From Lamellibrachia satsuma (Eukaryota > Annelida > Polychaeta > Sabellida > Siboglinidae), in contig BSQZ01000039.1 of the NCBI GenBank assembly GCA_033239005.1, forward strand, positions 1,385,816-1,449,815: a stretch of 64,000 nucleotides of DNA, written 5' to 3'. The notes beneath the pieces were generated by a model. That model searched no databases, was not told where the DNA came from, and worked only from the letters and a program-made list of their open reading frames with translations. The translations under genes and the position numbers were made by a program. This document shows, one piece after another, positions 14,246 through 23,350 of this stretch (its first letter is position 1; the number at the start of each line of letters is the position of its first letter).

Positions 14246-17200
14246 AGTTCTATTTATTTACTGTCAGTTACTACATGAATGCTGTTTTATGCTTCTAATA
14301 AAAAGCAAAGATAAAGGAATTACAATGCTATATTTTCTTGTGGGTAAATGGCATGTTTTTAATTGTTTTCTAGATTTGAATCAAGGTATGGAAGCTAGAT
14401 ATTATACATATAATTAAGCAACAAATAACTAAATTGTGTTTCTCTACTTTAAACAGTTTTAATTTCCAGTCAAGGACATAAAACATTACTGCTTAAGAAC
14501 CTATTAAAACAAGTAAGTTTAAATTAGAACAAAGTCATTTCTCTACACAATCAACTTTGGTTAAAAAAAATAGTTTGGATGCTACCACCGACTAGCAAGT
14601 TGTGCCAGCTAAAACAAAACTCTGCACTCGTTAGTGTCGTACAATTTGATCGATTACGATAAATAGAAATGATTACCAGTATCTCTTACATCATTAATTT
14701 ATCTACTCTTTAACATATTCCACTGTCTGTTAAATGTTTAATGCAATCACTAGCTAACAGATTCAACTACATACGTCCAAAACAACTTCACAATACAACA
14801 ACTATTGAAAATCACTATTTATCTTACATATCAATCACACAATTTTACAAGAGAATACATGCAAACTTTGTGCAGCATTATCATCCACATGGCACACACA
14901 AGCACGCCTTCCGTGCAAGGTATTCTACCCTAATAGACCATCCCATATATTATGGTAGAAAACCAGGATTCATAAACTACAAGAATATAATTTTAATCGC
15001 TTTGAGCATTTACGTTCTTAATGCGAAAGATACCACACTAAAAAACACGAAATGCTCCGGTACAACCACTGGCTATATTTAGGTCAAATCAAATTCAACA
15101 AATGAGTTTTAATAACATATTACTGTTCTTTTATGTCTGCAGTGACTTTGCATTATGTAATTTAAACCGATTGTCACATCCAAGAATCTGCGCGTGTTCT
15201 GCATTGTAGATTTGAATGCTGCACACCATATTAATAGAGAAGAGGTCGGGGATCGTCCCAAAACATCAACACAAGCCTTGCTGCAACCTGCGAACTACAA
15301 AAGGGAATGGATATCACAAAACTTTTCAATAACAACTACTAATTAATAATATGACACTGCATGAGATTAGCTGAGCTTAAGAAGGAAAATCACAAACTGA
15401 GATATTAGCAACTTCCATAACTTCAATTTGGTTTATTTCCTACAAAAGTGGAATTTCAAATCGATGTAAAATGTAAACCGTTTCAGTTAACTAATTTCTG
15501 TTTTTTTTTTGTGATACAGAAATTAATGCAATCTCAAAAAACACTGAAATCTCAAGTTGTGATTTTTCCAACTTAACCTGGGTTTTCCCATGACGTATGG
15601 AAAATAATAAGACAATTATGAAATTATGGATATAATCATTAAAAAAAAATTACACATCATAATTATTATTATCAGGGGTTCATCTGTTGGGCAAGGAGTG
15701 CTGCAGTTTTGAGATAATCCCCTAGAGAACAGCGGCTAGTAGAAGTACCTGGTTACCGAGGGACACCACACCCAATCTTACCCGTCCCCGACCGGAGACA
15801 TTAGAGATGCTCGAGCCAATGGAGCTGATGGACTCCTGGCTGCCGCTCCGCGAGCGTGGCCCGCCACCTAGTGCGCTCAACGAGCATTTGTTGAGAGACG
15901 CACGCCGCGTGGCCAGTGCAGTGACCCCCATAGCTTTGACCACTTTCTGGATGGGGGCGAATAGACCAAAGAGGGGCACACACTGGAAGTACCTACAGCA
16001 GAGAGGCTGGATGTGACTGACAGACTTGAGGTTAATTACATTATATAAATTCCATGTACACACCAATTCCAGTTACATACCAAAACACCAATTCCAATAT
16101 CAAAATAAAAGTGTATGAACAATGCCAAACAATTACATATTTTAATATCTTAGAGCAGTTTTATTTAATTTCTGCATAATGGCAAACAAATGATACACAC
16201 AACATAATATTATATTTAATTATTTGCTACAGATAATATGCAATAATTTTAGTTGAAAAGTTACATGATGTAATTGAAAATACCAATTACATTTTCACCA
16301 ATTGAAATTCCAATTACTTTTAAAAACAAACCATCCATTATAATTCTGGAACTGGAAATGGTACTACATCCATTTCACTGACACGTCCCACATATTCCAA
16401 CCTTTCAGCCCAGTCTTATTTCCCTAAAACAATCATGTTTTTTATGATAAAAATTACCCATGATTACAGCCATTACCGATTTTTAAGATTGAACCATTTT
16501 ATAAAATTACTCACAGCACATCGATTATCCCATATCCATAACTACTAAGTTTGTGTTTGTTCTCTATTTGGAAGGCCATCCAAACATGTGCTGTGGTAAT
16601 AATAATTTTGGTATTCATTATTTGATTAACTTTTGGACAAATAAATGACATAGGAAATCACAAATTCAGATTTCCCGCTTGCTCAAGTTTGCTTAGGAAA
16701 ATTTTCTTGGGAGGGGTACTTACCTTTTGCCCGCAACCGCTCCATCGTTCTTGCCCATGGGTTCGTCCAGTTCTACCCCAGCCCAGTCTCCCTTTGCAAA
16801 GTCTGTGGGTCCGAGGTAGCGTAGCACGCCCGTCTTAGTGCCCCCAACAAGCACACGATCATTCAGCTTGATGTGTATAACAGTGCTTTCACTTCTACTA
16901 GAGGCATGCGACGCTCCGGAGGCAGTCCGAAGTTTTGACGGGTTGTTCATGCCAGCAACACCTGGTGGCAGCATGGCACCATTCGATGCAGGCAGTCGCG
17001 CCGGCGGCATCTGTTGTGTTGTCGAGTCAGCTGGCGACGATGACGTGGTGCTCGAGGGCTCACGCGAGAGTTTTGTGAGGCGGGAGAATACGCCATGTTT
17101 GAGTTCACATTGGAAGTACCTTACGCCGGCAACGCTGCCATCGTTCTTACCAACAGCATTGTTGAGCACAACCCCCGCCCACTCGCCTGGAGCGAACTGA

Positions 17201-20200
17201 GTCTCGCCAATGTAGGCGATCGTACCCGGCTTTGTGCCTCCGACCCAGACACGGTCGCCAATCTTATAGCCATCTGCTGGGTCTGACACAGAAGATAACT
17301 CCGGACCTAGGACAGGGGAAATACAACCGATAATCATGGTGGCCCACATTCATGATTATTGCTACTTCCTGAACTCAGGAAAGCATTCCAGTTCAACAGT
17401 TTCAACAGTCAACGGTTTCAGAATACCGTTAAGTATTCCAAGAGTTGTATGTATGTGCTAGCATAGCAGAACTCCCACACTAGAAATGACACACTCATGT
17501 TTATATTATTTTTTATTACACAAGGTAAAGTATGTTTTAATGGGTGTTTTCATATTAGGGTGTGCTCTTATAATTAACATACAGGAACCATTCCAAATCC
17601 ACACCACATAATACCCTCTATACAAATGATGTCTATAGAGTATTGCTTTAGTAGCAGCTACAATAAAACCTGTCTATAACGAACACCTGGGAATAATGGA
17701 CAACTGTATATTAATTATCATATTAAAAAGTTTTGGAGTCCCAAATCTGCTTAACTATGCTTACAACTCTTGCCCGCTACAACATACACATGTCTACTAC
17801 AGCCACATTTTCTAGTCTCAAATGTGTCCATTATAGAGAGAACAAGCTATTCCTAATGTGCACAGTACCAGCAGATGTCACTTACCAGACCCTCAAGATC
17901 TGTATACTTGCTTTAGCAAGTATATGTTTATATGCACAACATATATTCAATATAATATTGTCTTAGCATATATGTTGATAATCACGTATAAAACAGTAAT
18001 TACATAAATACACGTATTCCAGAGTTCAAACCACACAAACTTGGTAGATGACACAGCTGTCCATGTTAACTTTTTTATAACTTTTTTGTGTTGTCATGGC
18101 AACAATGTTATTTTCCACCTAGCAGAAAGTCAACCATGCTGACCGCTGCCTTTATTTTCTGGTTTCCAAATGGTGAATATACTGATAGACATAAAAGAGT
18201 TGACAATTGAGCCTATATGTTGTAGATATCACAGGCTATAGGACCAATGTTTCACCAAGGTTCGACATGAATGGGAACACAATACCACCATATATGTGAT
18301 TGCTCCTTAGAAAAACTTTTGTTACATGAGACATCCTTAAAAACAAGCAATAAATTTATCATTTATAGAAGTATAATTTGTAGCAAAGATGATCAAAAGA
18401 AACAATATGTTGGTGTATTTTTTACACAGATTTATAAATATTACAATAACATTATCAAGAATTATACACATGATATACAAAAAGAAATGGTATCCAAGAC
18501 TTGTGCTGATTCTGTTTAGACATAGTCAATTACGACAGAACAACCGGTTGCTTCAGCATGTTACCTGTTCCTTACACATGTGTAATAATGTCACCATATC
18601 TAAGTCAAGAAACATGGCTTTAACTTGTCGATCTACTACAAAGTTGTCTTTATGTATATTTCTAAGTTATGTGCTGGATATGAATAATGTGAAACACAGA
18701 ATTCCTTTGCGCTTAATTTGACCGGAACCGCAATGGATGATTCCCTACTGTCGAAAGCAACCCCAGAGGGCGCTGCGACTGTAAAAGTGGCACCACACTG
18801 TGGGTCAGCCAATTCCGGAATGAGCTGGGAACTTGCGTTAGAGAATTAACTAAAACGTAAACATTCTAGAGACTACCCTGGTTGTATAGAATACCATATG
18901 ACAGTAGTTTGCTGTAGATTTCTGAAAGCAATCATTACAAATGTATTTGTCTTATGGTCAATGTAAAATCATGGCCACGATCACAATAACACCATGAAAC
19001 CTATTTGCTGGCACTCACCGATACAATAATTCTACAAAACAGATTGCACCAAGTCAGGGAGTGTGTTAATAAGCCATGAAAACTCACCCCTACAAGTGTG
19101 AAAAATGTAAGAGAAAACTGTGCCTGTGACAGAAAGACAGACAACAGGTGCACAGAGGAACAACAATACAGTGCCACTACCAATGACCAACCAGTTATTA
19201 GCCTTCTTCCTATGCCTGACAGAATAACTGATGCAGTTTCATCATATATGTTCCCAGAGAATCAACAACTACCTAATGTTATGCTAGGCGTACATTGGTA
19301 AACTTTTGCTATGAGTCTTAAAATGGAGCAGTCGTGCACTGTATGCTGGTTTTGCAACTCAACAAAACTGAGTCGCGGCAACGGGCCAACCAAAGCGCAT
19401 ATTCGTTAGTTCCAGAGAACACCGCTATGATCGCAGTGGCATGCACACGAGTTGACAGGCTGATCCAGTCACACAACCACAATCGTGCGACACACAACAA
19501 AAGTTACCAATGTACACCAGTCATTAAGCGTGCCACGTACGCAAGCACACACCATGAAACTGCCAGGTATGTCTGTATGAATTGGTTCTGTTAGAGTGTT
19601 ACTAACCACAGAGTCTGTTACACCAAGACTAACCACAGAGATACCCATCACCCACACTCAGAATCTGTGCACCTTTCCCCCCCAAGGGCTACACCGCAGG
19701 GTAGGGTACACTGGAGCAAGACCATGCACATTCCCAGGAATCACGACTTTTAAAAATTCTATGACCTGCAAATATTTTTACTCAAATATCTCTATGAAAA
19801 AAAAATAAGTCTAACATCAAGGTTGGGGCTAATTTTAAAAATCAGGTTTAAAATTTTCTTCAATTCTGTCATTGAATTGATTTTTTATTTGTCCAAAGAA
19901 CAAGTTGGAATTGGAAAATAAGGACTGAAAAAAAAACCGATTTGGACTGATTTGACAGTTGTGGTAAATACAATTTTGTACACATGGAGAATTCCCTGCT
20001 TTAAAAGTGTGTGGTTTTGCAAGGAGATGCGGATTTGCTCTTCTTAAATGAACTGGGATAATGCTATATCGCAGAGCGATACATTTTTTTTTGCAATTTT
20101 GTGTAAAACTGCAAACACAAACATTTTCAGCTGTGCATTATCCCAAAGCTACCAATTTCCAGTGTAAACCTTCAACAGTAATTATTGATGACATAAACTG

Positions 20201-23200
20201 CCCGTCTCCAATGTACCCACTGCTGCATTCGGCAAATGGCATAGACTGGCTGTCAGTGCCCCCTGGAGGAAAGCACACACACTCGGGTTTACCTGGGTAC
20301 TGTTTCAACACTTCCGACGCATAGTGCTCGGCAAAATTCGATGGCAGCCCAGCTGCGCGAACGCTCTTTTCTAGCGCACCTTCAACGGGAAAGTGACGGG
20401 GTGCAACTAGGGGGGAGTACAACAACGTTTGACGAGAGCAGGCATCAACACCACACAGACAACATACATGCAATGGCCAATGGTGCTAACTCGCACCATA
20501 TCCAGGTGTGCGTCGCAAGTATTAGGATGCCTGCAAGATTGAAATTATTCACTTTAAAGTTGAATGCTGTTGATTGAATATGAAACTGTTTCCGATTATG
20601 GTTGAATAAACTGGAGAAAAAAATAGGTTGGGTGGGAGGGGGAGGTGTTTTCTACATTCAGTGTACCAAGCATCAATTCATAAGCAGAAATGTGTTTACG
20701 CAGCATAATGACCATCAGATAATCTGTAAAATCCCTCAACTTATCCAGCATATTCTGATTTATAAAAAATCCGGAGAATTTATACCCTTTCAGTGGTTTC
20801 CCTGGATAAAATGACGCGCGAGGTGGTGGGGTGCAGGCCACGTATGGACAGGGCGAGTGCTCTTATTTCTTAACATGCGACTAGCTTCAAACAGTGCATT
20901 TTGACTTTTTCCCTTGAAGTTAGAAGGGGCCAGAAATAAATACGTGTAATGGCATTACCATGCTACAACTGGGAGACCATACTGGAAATAAGTGCACTTT
21001 TATGTGCTTTTATGTGTTATCTTTTATATTTTATGAGGTCATAAAAAACCCATGCAGTGAGGTGCTACCAGGGGAAACACTGCCATTTGGCTTTTATTGC
21101 ATTACTGTAATAGACAGATATCTACAAAAGTATACACAGACATCACAGACATGCATGCACACAAAATACAGACGATGCACGCACAGTAAAGAATGCATGG
21201 ACAAGCACACTTCATGGCGCAATCTAGGCATGCTATGAATCCTATGATTAGAAGCACAATGACGCACGAATCACACAAGCAACCTCGTCATTCCAACAGC
21301 TGCTAATTACAAAACAATCCACACCATTACAGAGGATGCTGAAATTTTTTTTACTTATTTTTCGAATTTGCATAATACAATAAACCACCTAATCGACATC
21401 CTACGTCATTTGATATATGTCTTGAATCTTAAGATAACATGCCATATCTACACTTCTAAAAAGTTCCATTTGACACAGTTGGTTCAAACAGTGACCCCGT
21501 GTCGATTGGGTCTGCCTTTGCCGACTCATTTCTAATACAATCATTCCAAATAAATATTTGCACTTGCCACTTGAATTTCCCCACATCATGATCTAAGCTG
21601 CATTAAAATCAAAGATTTAAAAATCAAAGGTATTCTTCAGTTATAACAACATCCTAAATACAAAAGTTCTTTCTTTATTTTATATCAGTAAATAACCTAC
21701 GCCCATGCAATTCCATCATGATAAATGTTCTGCTTAACAAATGACTAAAATGTATTTTTCCCATGATGCAATGGCAGAATGTTCACTTCCGTATACAGCC
21801 TGTATTTACTACAAAAGGTGTGTGTTAGCACACAGTGCAAAAATTGTACACATCTTCCTGTGAGCCTACTAATATACCTTCTGACTGTTTATAAGACAGC
21901 AATAGACGAAATTCGCGATGAATGTGCATTAGCACTATATTTGTAAAAATCCACGACCGTAGCTTCATTAGTAGCCAACAGGTGTCATACGTGTTATAAG
22001 TAATGTCTATTGTACGACAGCAGATAATAAAACTGACTACATACACACTTACCTAAGTAAAACAACCCCTTTTGGGAATTATAATAAAAACTTTTTTTTA
22101 ATCTTTGTATGATCAATTTTGAAATCTACCAGTTTCAGGTGTTGCAGTGATGTATTGCTACATATTGCAATGACGTCACAAACATATTGCAATGACGTCA
22201 CAACCATATGGCAATGACGTCACAACCATATGGCAATGACATCACAACCATATAGCAATGTCACAACCATATGGCAATGACGTCACAACCATATAGCAAT
22301 TATGTCACAAATATATGGCAATGATGTCACAACCATATCGCAATGATGTCACAAACATACCACAATGACGTCACAACCATATAGCAATGATGTCACAACC
22401 ATATGGCAATGACGTCACAACCATATAGCAATTGAATGGATAGATGATCCGGTTTCTTGGTTATTAATATTAATCATAATTACCTCTCAAGAAACTTGCA
22501 GCTTGTTTTGGATATTTCGACTGCATCTCGCAGTCTTCTTCAGCAGACTTAAGTTACGGATGTGTCACATGACCAATGTCATGAGACACAAGCTGGAGTA
22601 GGACTGGTGACAGGAGAAAAATAAAGGAGGCGATTAACATCCACAGAAACAAACCTACGCTGAACCGAGACGTCGGCCAGGAGCTCCCACCAGTCCTACT
22701 CCAGCTTGTGTCACGACATTGGTCATGTGACACATCCGTAACTTCAGTCTGCTGAAGAAGACTGCGAGATGCAGTCGAAATATCCAAAACAAACTGCAAG
22801 TTTCTTGAGAGGTAATTATGATTAACATATAGCAATTATGTCACAAATATATGGCAACGATGTCACAACCATATCGCAATGATGTCACAAACATACCACA
22901 ATGACGTCACAACCATACGGCAATGATGTCACAACCATACCGCAATGATTCCACAAACATACCACAATGACATCACAACCATATCGCAATGACATCACAA
23001 CCATATCGCAACAACGTCACAAACATATGGCAATGACATCACAACCATACCGTAATGATCTCACAACCATACCACAATGACGTCACAAACACAAGCCGCA
23101 ACCGTAGTTTTATTCTTAGCCGATAGGTGTCGTATGTGTTGTGAATACTGTCTATTGGAGGAACATGAAGGACAGAACAACACTGTGATCCGTGCAATAC

Positions 23201-23350
23201 ATACTTTGTGCTCTGCTGCTGCCTGATCCGGATGTGGGGATGTTACTGCCAGATTTGGGTTGTGGCAGTCCGGTAGGCTGTCTGATCTTACTGGGGGCCT
23301 TCAGTCCCGATGGTTTCTGACTCATGTCTCGGATCTGTCCGTCGGCAACT
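4763..23350 (-). CDS. CLIP1: CLIP1 (CLIP-170 family) gene, 5' part, nine spliced exons
   Basis: Microtubule plus-end tracking protein: CAP-Gly domains bind the EEY/F tails of tubulin and EB1, and a long coiled coil makes the dimer. Exons in order of transcription: 23205-23350 (start codon at 23325), 16724-17306, 15782-15992, 12545-12616, 11275-11373, 10424-10569, 7541-7601, 6926-7015, 4763-4876. All junctions are GT-AG and the phases run 1,2,0,0,0,2,0,0,0, giving 499 codons with no stop. Domain order is the 'PSGLKAP' N terminus, CAP-Gly 1 (residues about 56-122, GKNDG at 93-97), an S/T/P linker, CAP-Gly 2 (about 186-255, GKNDG at 225-229), a Ser-rich segment, then a coiled coil with '[13 protein letters not shown]' and '[16 protein letters not shown]', close to vertebrate CLIP1. 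Vertebrate proteins have about 1400 residues, so the rest of the coil and the zinc knuckles lie beyond the left edge. CLIP2-like identity is less likely but not excluded. Confidence 0.93.
5030..6157 (-). mobile_element. tRNA-derived SINE with an internally amplified 39-bp segment
   Basis: Read on the minus strand, it starts near 6157 with a tRNA-like head. The A box is TGGCATAGTGG (6146-6136, full match to TRGCNNAGYGG) and the B-box-like TTTTCGAATCC is at 6112-6102, at tRNA spacing. The body has a 'CTGTATAAATGAGTACCTGG' segment and the tail has 'GGGTGAAGTGTAAAGC' and 'GAGCAGTCCCAAGGAC' (5100-5065). Tail and body recur in other SINE copies in this window. Here the body is expanded into 22 copies of 39 bp, so the element is about three to four times a normal SINE length. 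Confidence 0.72.
5190..6050 (+). repeat. 39-bp tandem array, 22 copies, inside the SINE
   Basis: CCAGGTACTC begins at 5201 and recurs every 39 bp to 6020. Since 39 is divisible by 3, one plus-strand frame from about 5378 to 6135 has no stop (13-residue period [13 protein letters not shown]) but no start codon in frame. Early copies carry TAG in that frame. Confidence 0.93.
6926..7015 (-). CDS. CLIP1: CLIP1 exon: coiled coil
   Basis: A 90-nt phase 0-0 exon: acceptor GGCTTGCAG (AG at 7016-7017), donor CAGCAG then GTTACA at 6925. It encodes '[20 protein letters not shown]' and '[10 protein letters not shown]'. This fits vertebrate '[30 protein letters not shown]' in length and register. A 19-bp tandem array starts 85 bp upstream of its acceptor. 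Confidence 0.9.
7101..7204 (+). repeat. 19-bp tandem array, 6 copies
   Basis: Unit GTCCCAACAGGTGCCACGG at 7101, 7120, 7139, 7158, 7177 and 7196. It is GC-rich against an AT-rich background and starts 85 bp upstream of the acceptor of exon 6926-7015. Confidence 0.93.
7541..7601 (-). CDS. CLIP1: CLIP1 exon '[20 protein letters not shown]', parent of the 62-bp array
   Basis: A 61-nt exon entering in phase 2 (acceptor TTTGTAG, AG at 7602-7603) and leaving in phase 0 (TTGGAG then GTAACT at 7540). The peptide matches vertebrate '[20 protein letters not shown]'. Its first 40 or so bases and the preceding intron end are the sequence repeated about 30 more times just upstream (7604-9490). Only this copy continues into 'ITKDELE' and has a proper donor. 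Confidence 0.92.
7602..9490 (-). repeat. 62-bp tandem array made from a CLIP1 intron/exon junction, about 31 copies
   Basis: GTAGGTCTTCCACTTTCCTA recurs at 62-bp steps from 7585 (the true exon) to 9446. On the minus strand each unit reads: intron end with TGTGTTTGTAG, then the first 40 or so bases of the exon (GAAAGTGGAAGACCTACAG...), then straight into the next unit. Copies nearest the exon keep the parental GAAGAAGAAAC; farther ones have GAAGACGAAAC. All copies lie on the intron side of the true acceptor, and none has the exon's 3' half or donor. Confidence 0.93.
9491..10423. other. CLIP1 intron remainder
   Basis: AT-rich intron between the 62-bp array and exon 10424-10569. No other feature seen. 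Confidence 0.6.
10424..10569 (-). CDS. CLIP1: CLIP1 exon: coiled coil
   Basis: This 146-nt exon enters in phase 0 (acceptor ACTGCAG, AG at 10570-10571) and leaves in phase 2 (AAAAG then GTGAGA at 10423). It reads '[20 protein letters not shown]' through '[20 protein letters not shown]' and ends in 'KR' across the junction. That corresponds to vertebrate '...[18 protein letters not shown]'. It is highly charged with heptad spacing. Confidence 0.9.
10570..11274. other. CLIP1 intron
   Basis: AT-rich intron of 705 bp with no repeat or exon recognised. Confidence 0.7.
11275..11373 (-). CDS. CLIP1: CLIP1 exon: start of the coiled coil
   Basis: A 99-nt phase 0-0 exon encoding '[20 protein letters not shown]' and '[13 protein letters not shown]', nearly the same as vertebrate CLIP1 ('[27 protein letters not shown]'). 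The acceptor is CCAACAG (AG at 11374-11375). The donor is GTCTGT at 11274, which is weak but forced: the next exon is open only in phase 0, and the alternative GT about 30 nt downstream would break the frame. Confidence 0.9.
11374..12544. other. CLIP1 intron
   Basis: Intron of 1171 bp. A somewhat GC-richer patch lies at 11960-12140, but nothing in it can be named. Confidence 0.65.
12545..12616 (-). CDS. CLIP1: CLIP1 small exon (24 codons), linker before the coiled coil
   Basis: A 72-nt phase 0-0 exon too short to stand out as an ORF. It has a strong acceptor (CCTGTCTGCAG, AG at 12617-12618) and a strong donor (TTACAG then GTGGGT at 12544). It reads '[12 protein letters not shown]' to 'ATSGLQ', directly before '[14 protein letters not shown]' in the next exon. 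Vertebrate CLIP1 has 'RPSRTG...[22 protein letters not shown]' at this place, so both position and ending agree. Confidence 0.85.
12770..12890 (+). repeat. 23-bp tandem array, 5 copies
   Basis: Unit GGTGGAGATGTTCTACTCAACAC at 23-bp steps (12773, 12796, 12819, 12842, 12865). It lies about 155 bp upstream of the acceptor of the 72-nt CLIP1 exon. Confidence 0.93.
12891..15781. other. CLIP1 intron, AT-rich
   Basis: No exon, RNA gene or named repeat apart from the (TA)n tract at 14176-14242. Confidence 0.6.
14176..14242. repeat. (TA)n microsatellite
   Basis: About 33 uninterrupted TA units. 'IYIYIY' reading frames here are artefacts. Confidence 0.97.
15782..15992 (-). CDS. CLIP1: CLIP1 exon: end of CAP-Gly 2 and Ser-rich linker
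   Basis: This 211-nt exon begins in phase 2 (acceptor CTGTAG, AG at 15993-15994) with '[19 protein letters not shown]', the last strand of CAP-Gly 2. It continues as a basic Ser-rich stretch with '[16 protein letters not shown]'. It ends in phase 0 before donor GTAAGA at 15781. In vertebrate CLIP1 the matching Ser-rich segment is a phosphorylation target that controls microtubule binding; the same role here is inference. Confidence 0.93.
15993..16723. other. CLIP1 intron
   Basis: 731-bp AT-rich intron. 'CCAATTCCAATTAC'-type words recur between 16060 and 16320 in both orientations without a fixed period. Confidence 0.6.
16724..17306 (-). CDS. CLIP1: CLIP1 exon: CAP-Gly 1, linker, most of CAP-Gly 2
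   Basis: This 583-nt exon enters in phase 1 (acceptor TCCTAG, AG at 17307-17308) and leaves in phase 2 (donor GTAAGT at 16723). It encodes CAP-Gly 1 from '[15 protein letters not shown]' through 'GEWAGVVL' and '[16 protein letters not shown]'. A Ser/Thr/Pro linker of about 70 residues follows, then CAP-Gly 2 from '[15 protein letters not shown]' to '[12 protein letters not shown]'. The GKNDG tubulin/EB-tail binding loop is intact in both domains. The second domain finishes in the next exon. Confidence 0.95.
17307..20292. other. CLIP1 intron
   Basis: About 3 kb between the CAP-Gly exon and the candidate cassette exon. A GC-rich spot with CCAGAGGGCGCTG sits at 18764-18776. Nothing else is recognisable. 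Confidence 0.55.
20293..20406 (-). CDS. Possible extra CLIP1 cassette exon (38 codons)
   Basis: A 114-nt exon-like block on the CLIP1 strand, between the start exon and the CAP-Gly exon. It has a good acceptor (pyrimidine run 'ACTCCCCCTAG', AG at 20407-20408) and donor (CCCAG then GTAAAC at 20292). Its start and end phases are both 1, which is exactly what the neighbouring exons need, so including it adds 38 codons without a shift. The encoded segment contains '[16 protein letters not shown]' and 'ASEVLKQYP', looks helical, and is GC-richer than the surrounding intron. I know no equivalent in vertebrate CLIP1. It could instead be an exon of a nested gene or a chance frame. Confidence 0.45.
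22162..23095 (+). repeat. 22-bp tandem array rich in TGACGTCA (CRE) motifs, split by a foldback element
   Basis: The unit is about AATGACGTCACAACCATATGGC. Arms lie at 22162-22435 and 22826-23095 with the foldback element between them. I count eight perfect TGACGTCA palindromes (six left, two right); other units have TGATGTCA or TGACATCA. The right arm begins with nearly the same 90 bp that appears at about 22290-22380. The array ends about 110 bp from the start-exon donor. Confidence 0.9.
22470..22825. mobile_element. Foldback (MITE-like) element with arms of about 150 bp
   Basis: The left arm starts TTAATCATAATTACCTCTCA (22470) and the right arm ends with its reverse complement GGTAATTATGATTAA (22825). 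The arms pair for about 150 bp through TGCATCTCGCAGTCTTCTTC and CAGTCCTACTCCAGCTTGTG, leaving a short loop near 22610-22680. TTAA at both ends may be target or terminal sequence. A fragment of the arm end (TTTCTTGAGAGGTAATTA) also occurs at 31544-31561. Confidence 0.85.
23205..23350 (-). CDS. CLIP1: CLIP1 exon with the start codon
   Basis: The exon follows an acceptor (CTACAG, AG at 23351-23352) and ends before donor GTATGT at 23204. The first 25 bases are leader; the ATG at 23325-23323 opens '[19 protein letters not shown]', which matches the vertebrate CLIP1 start '[15 protein letters not shown]'. The coding part is 121 nt and ends in phase 1, after a Ser/Gly/Pro-rich basic tail. An acceptor upstream of the ATG means at least one untranslated exon lies further right. 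Confidence 0.88.
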
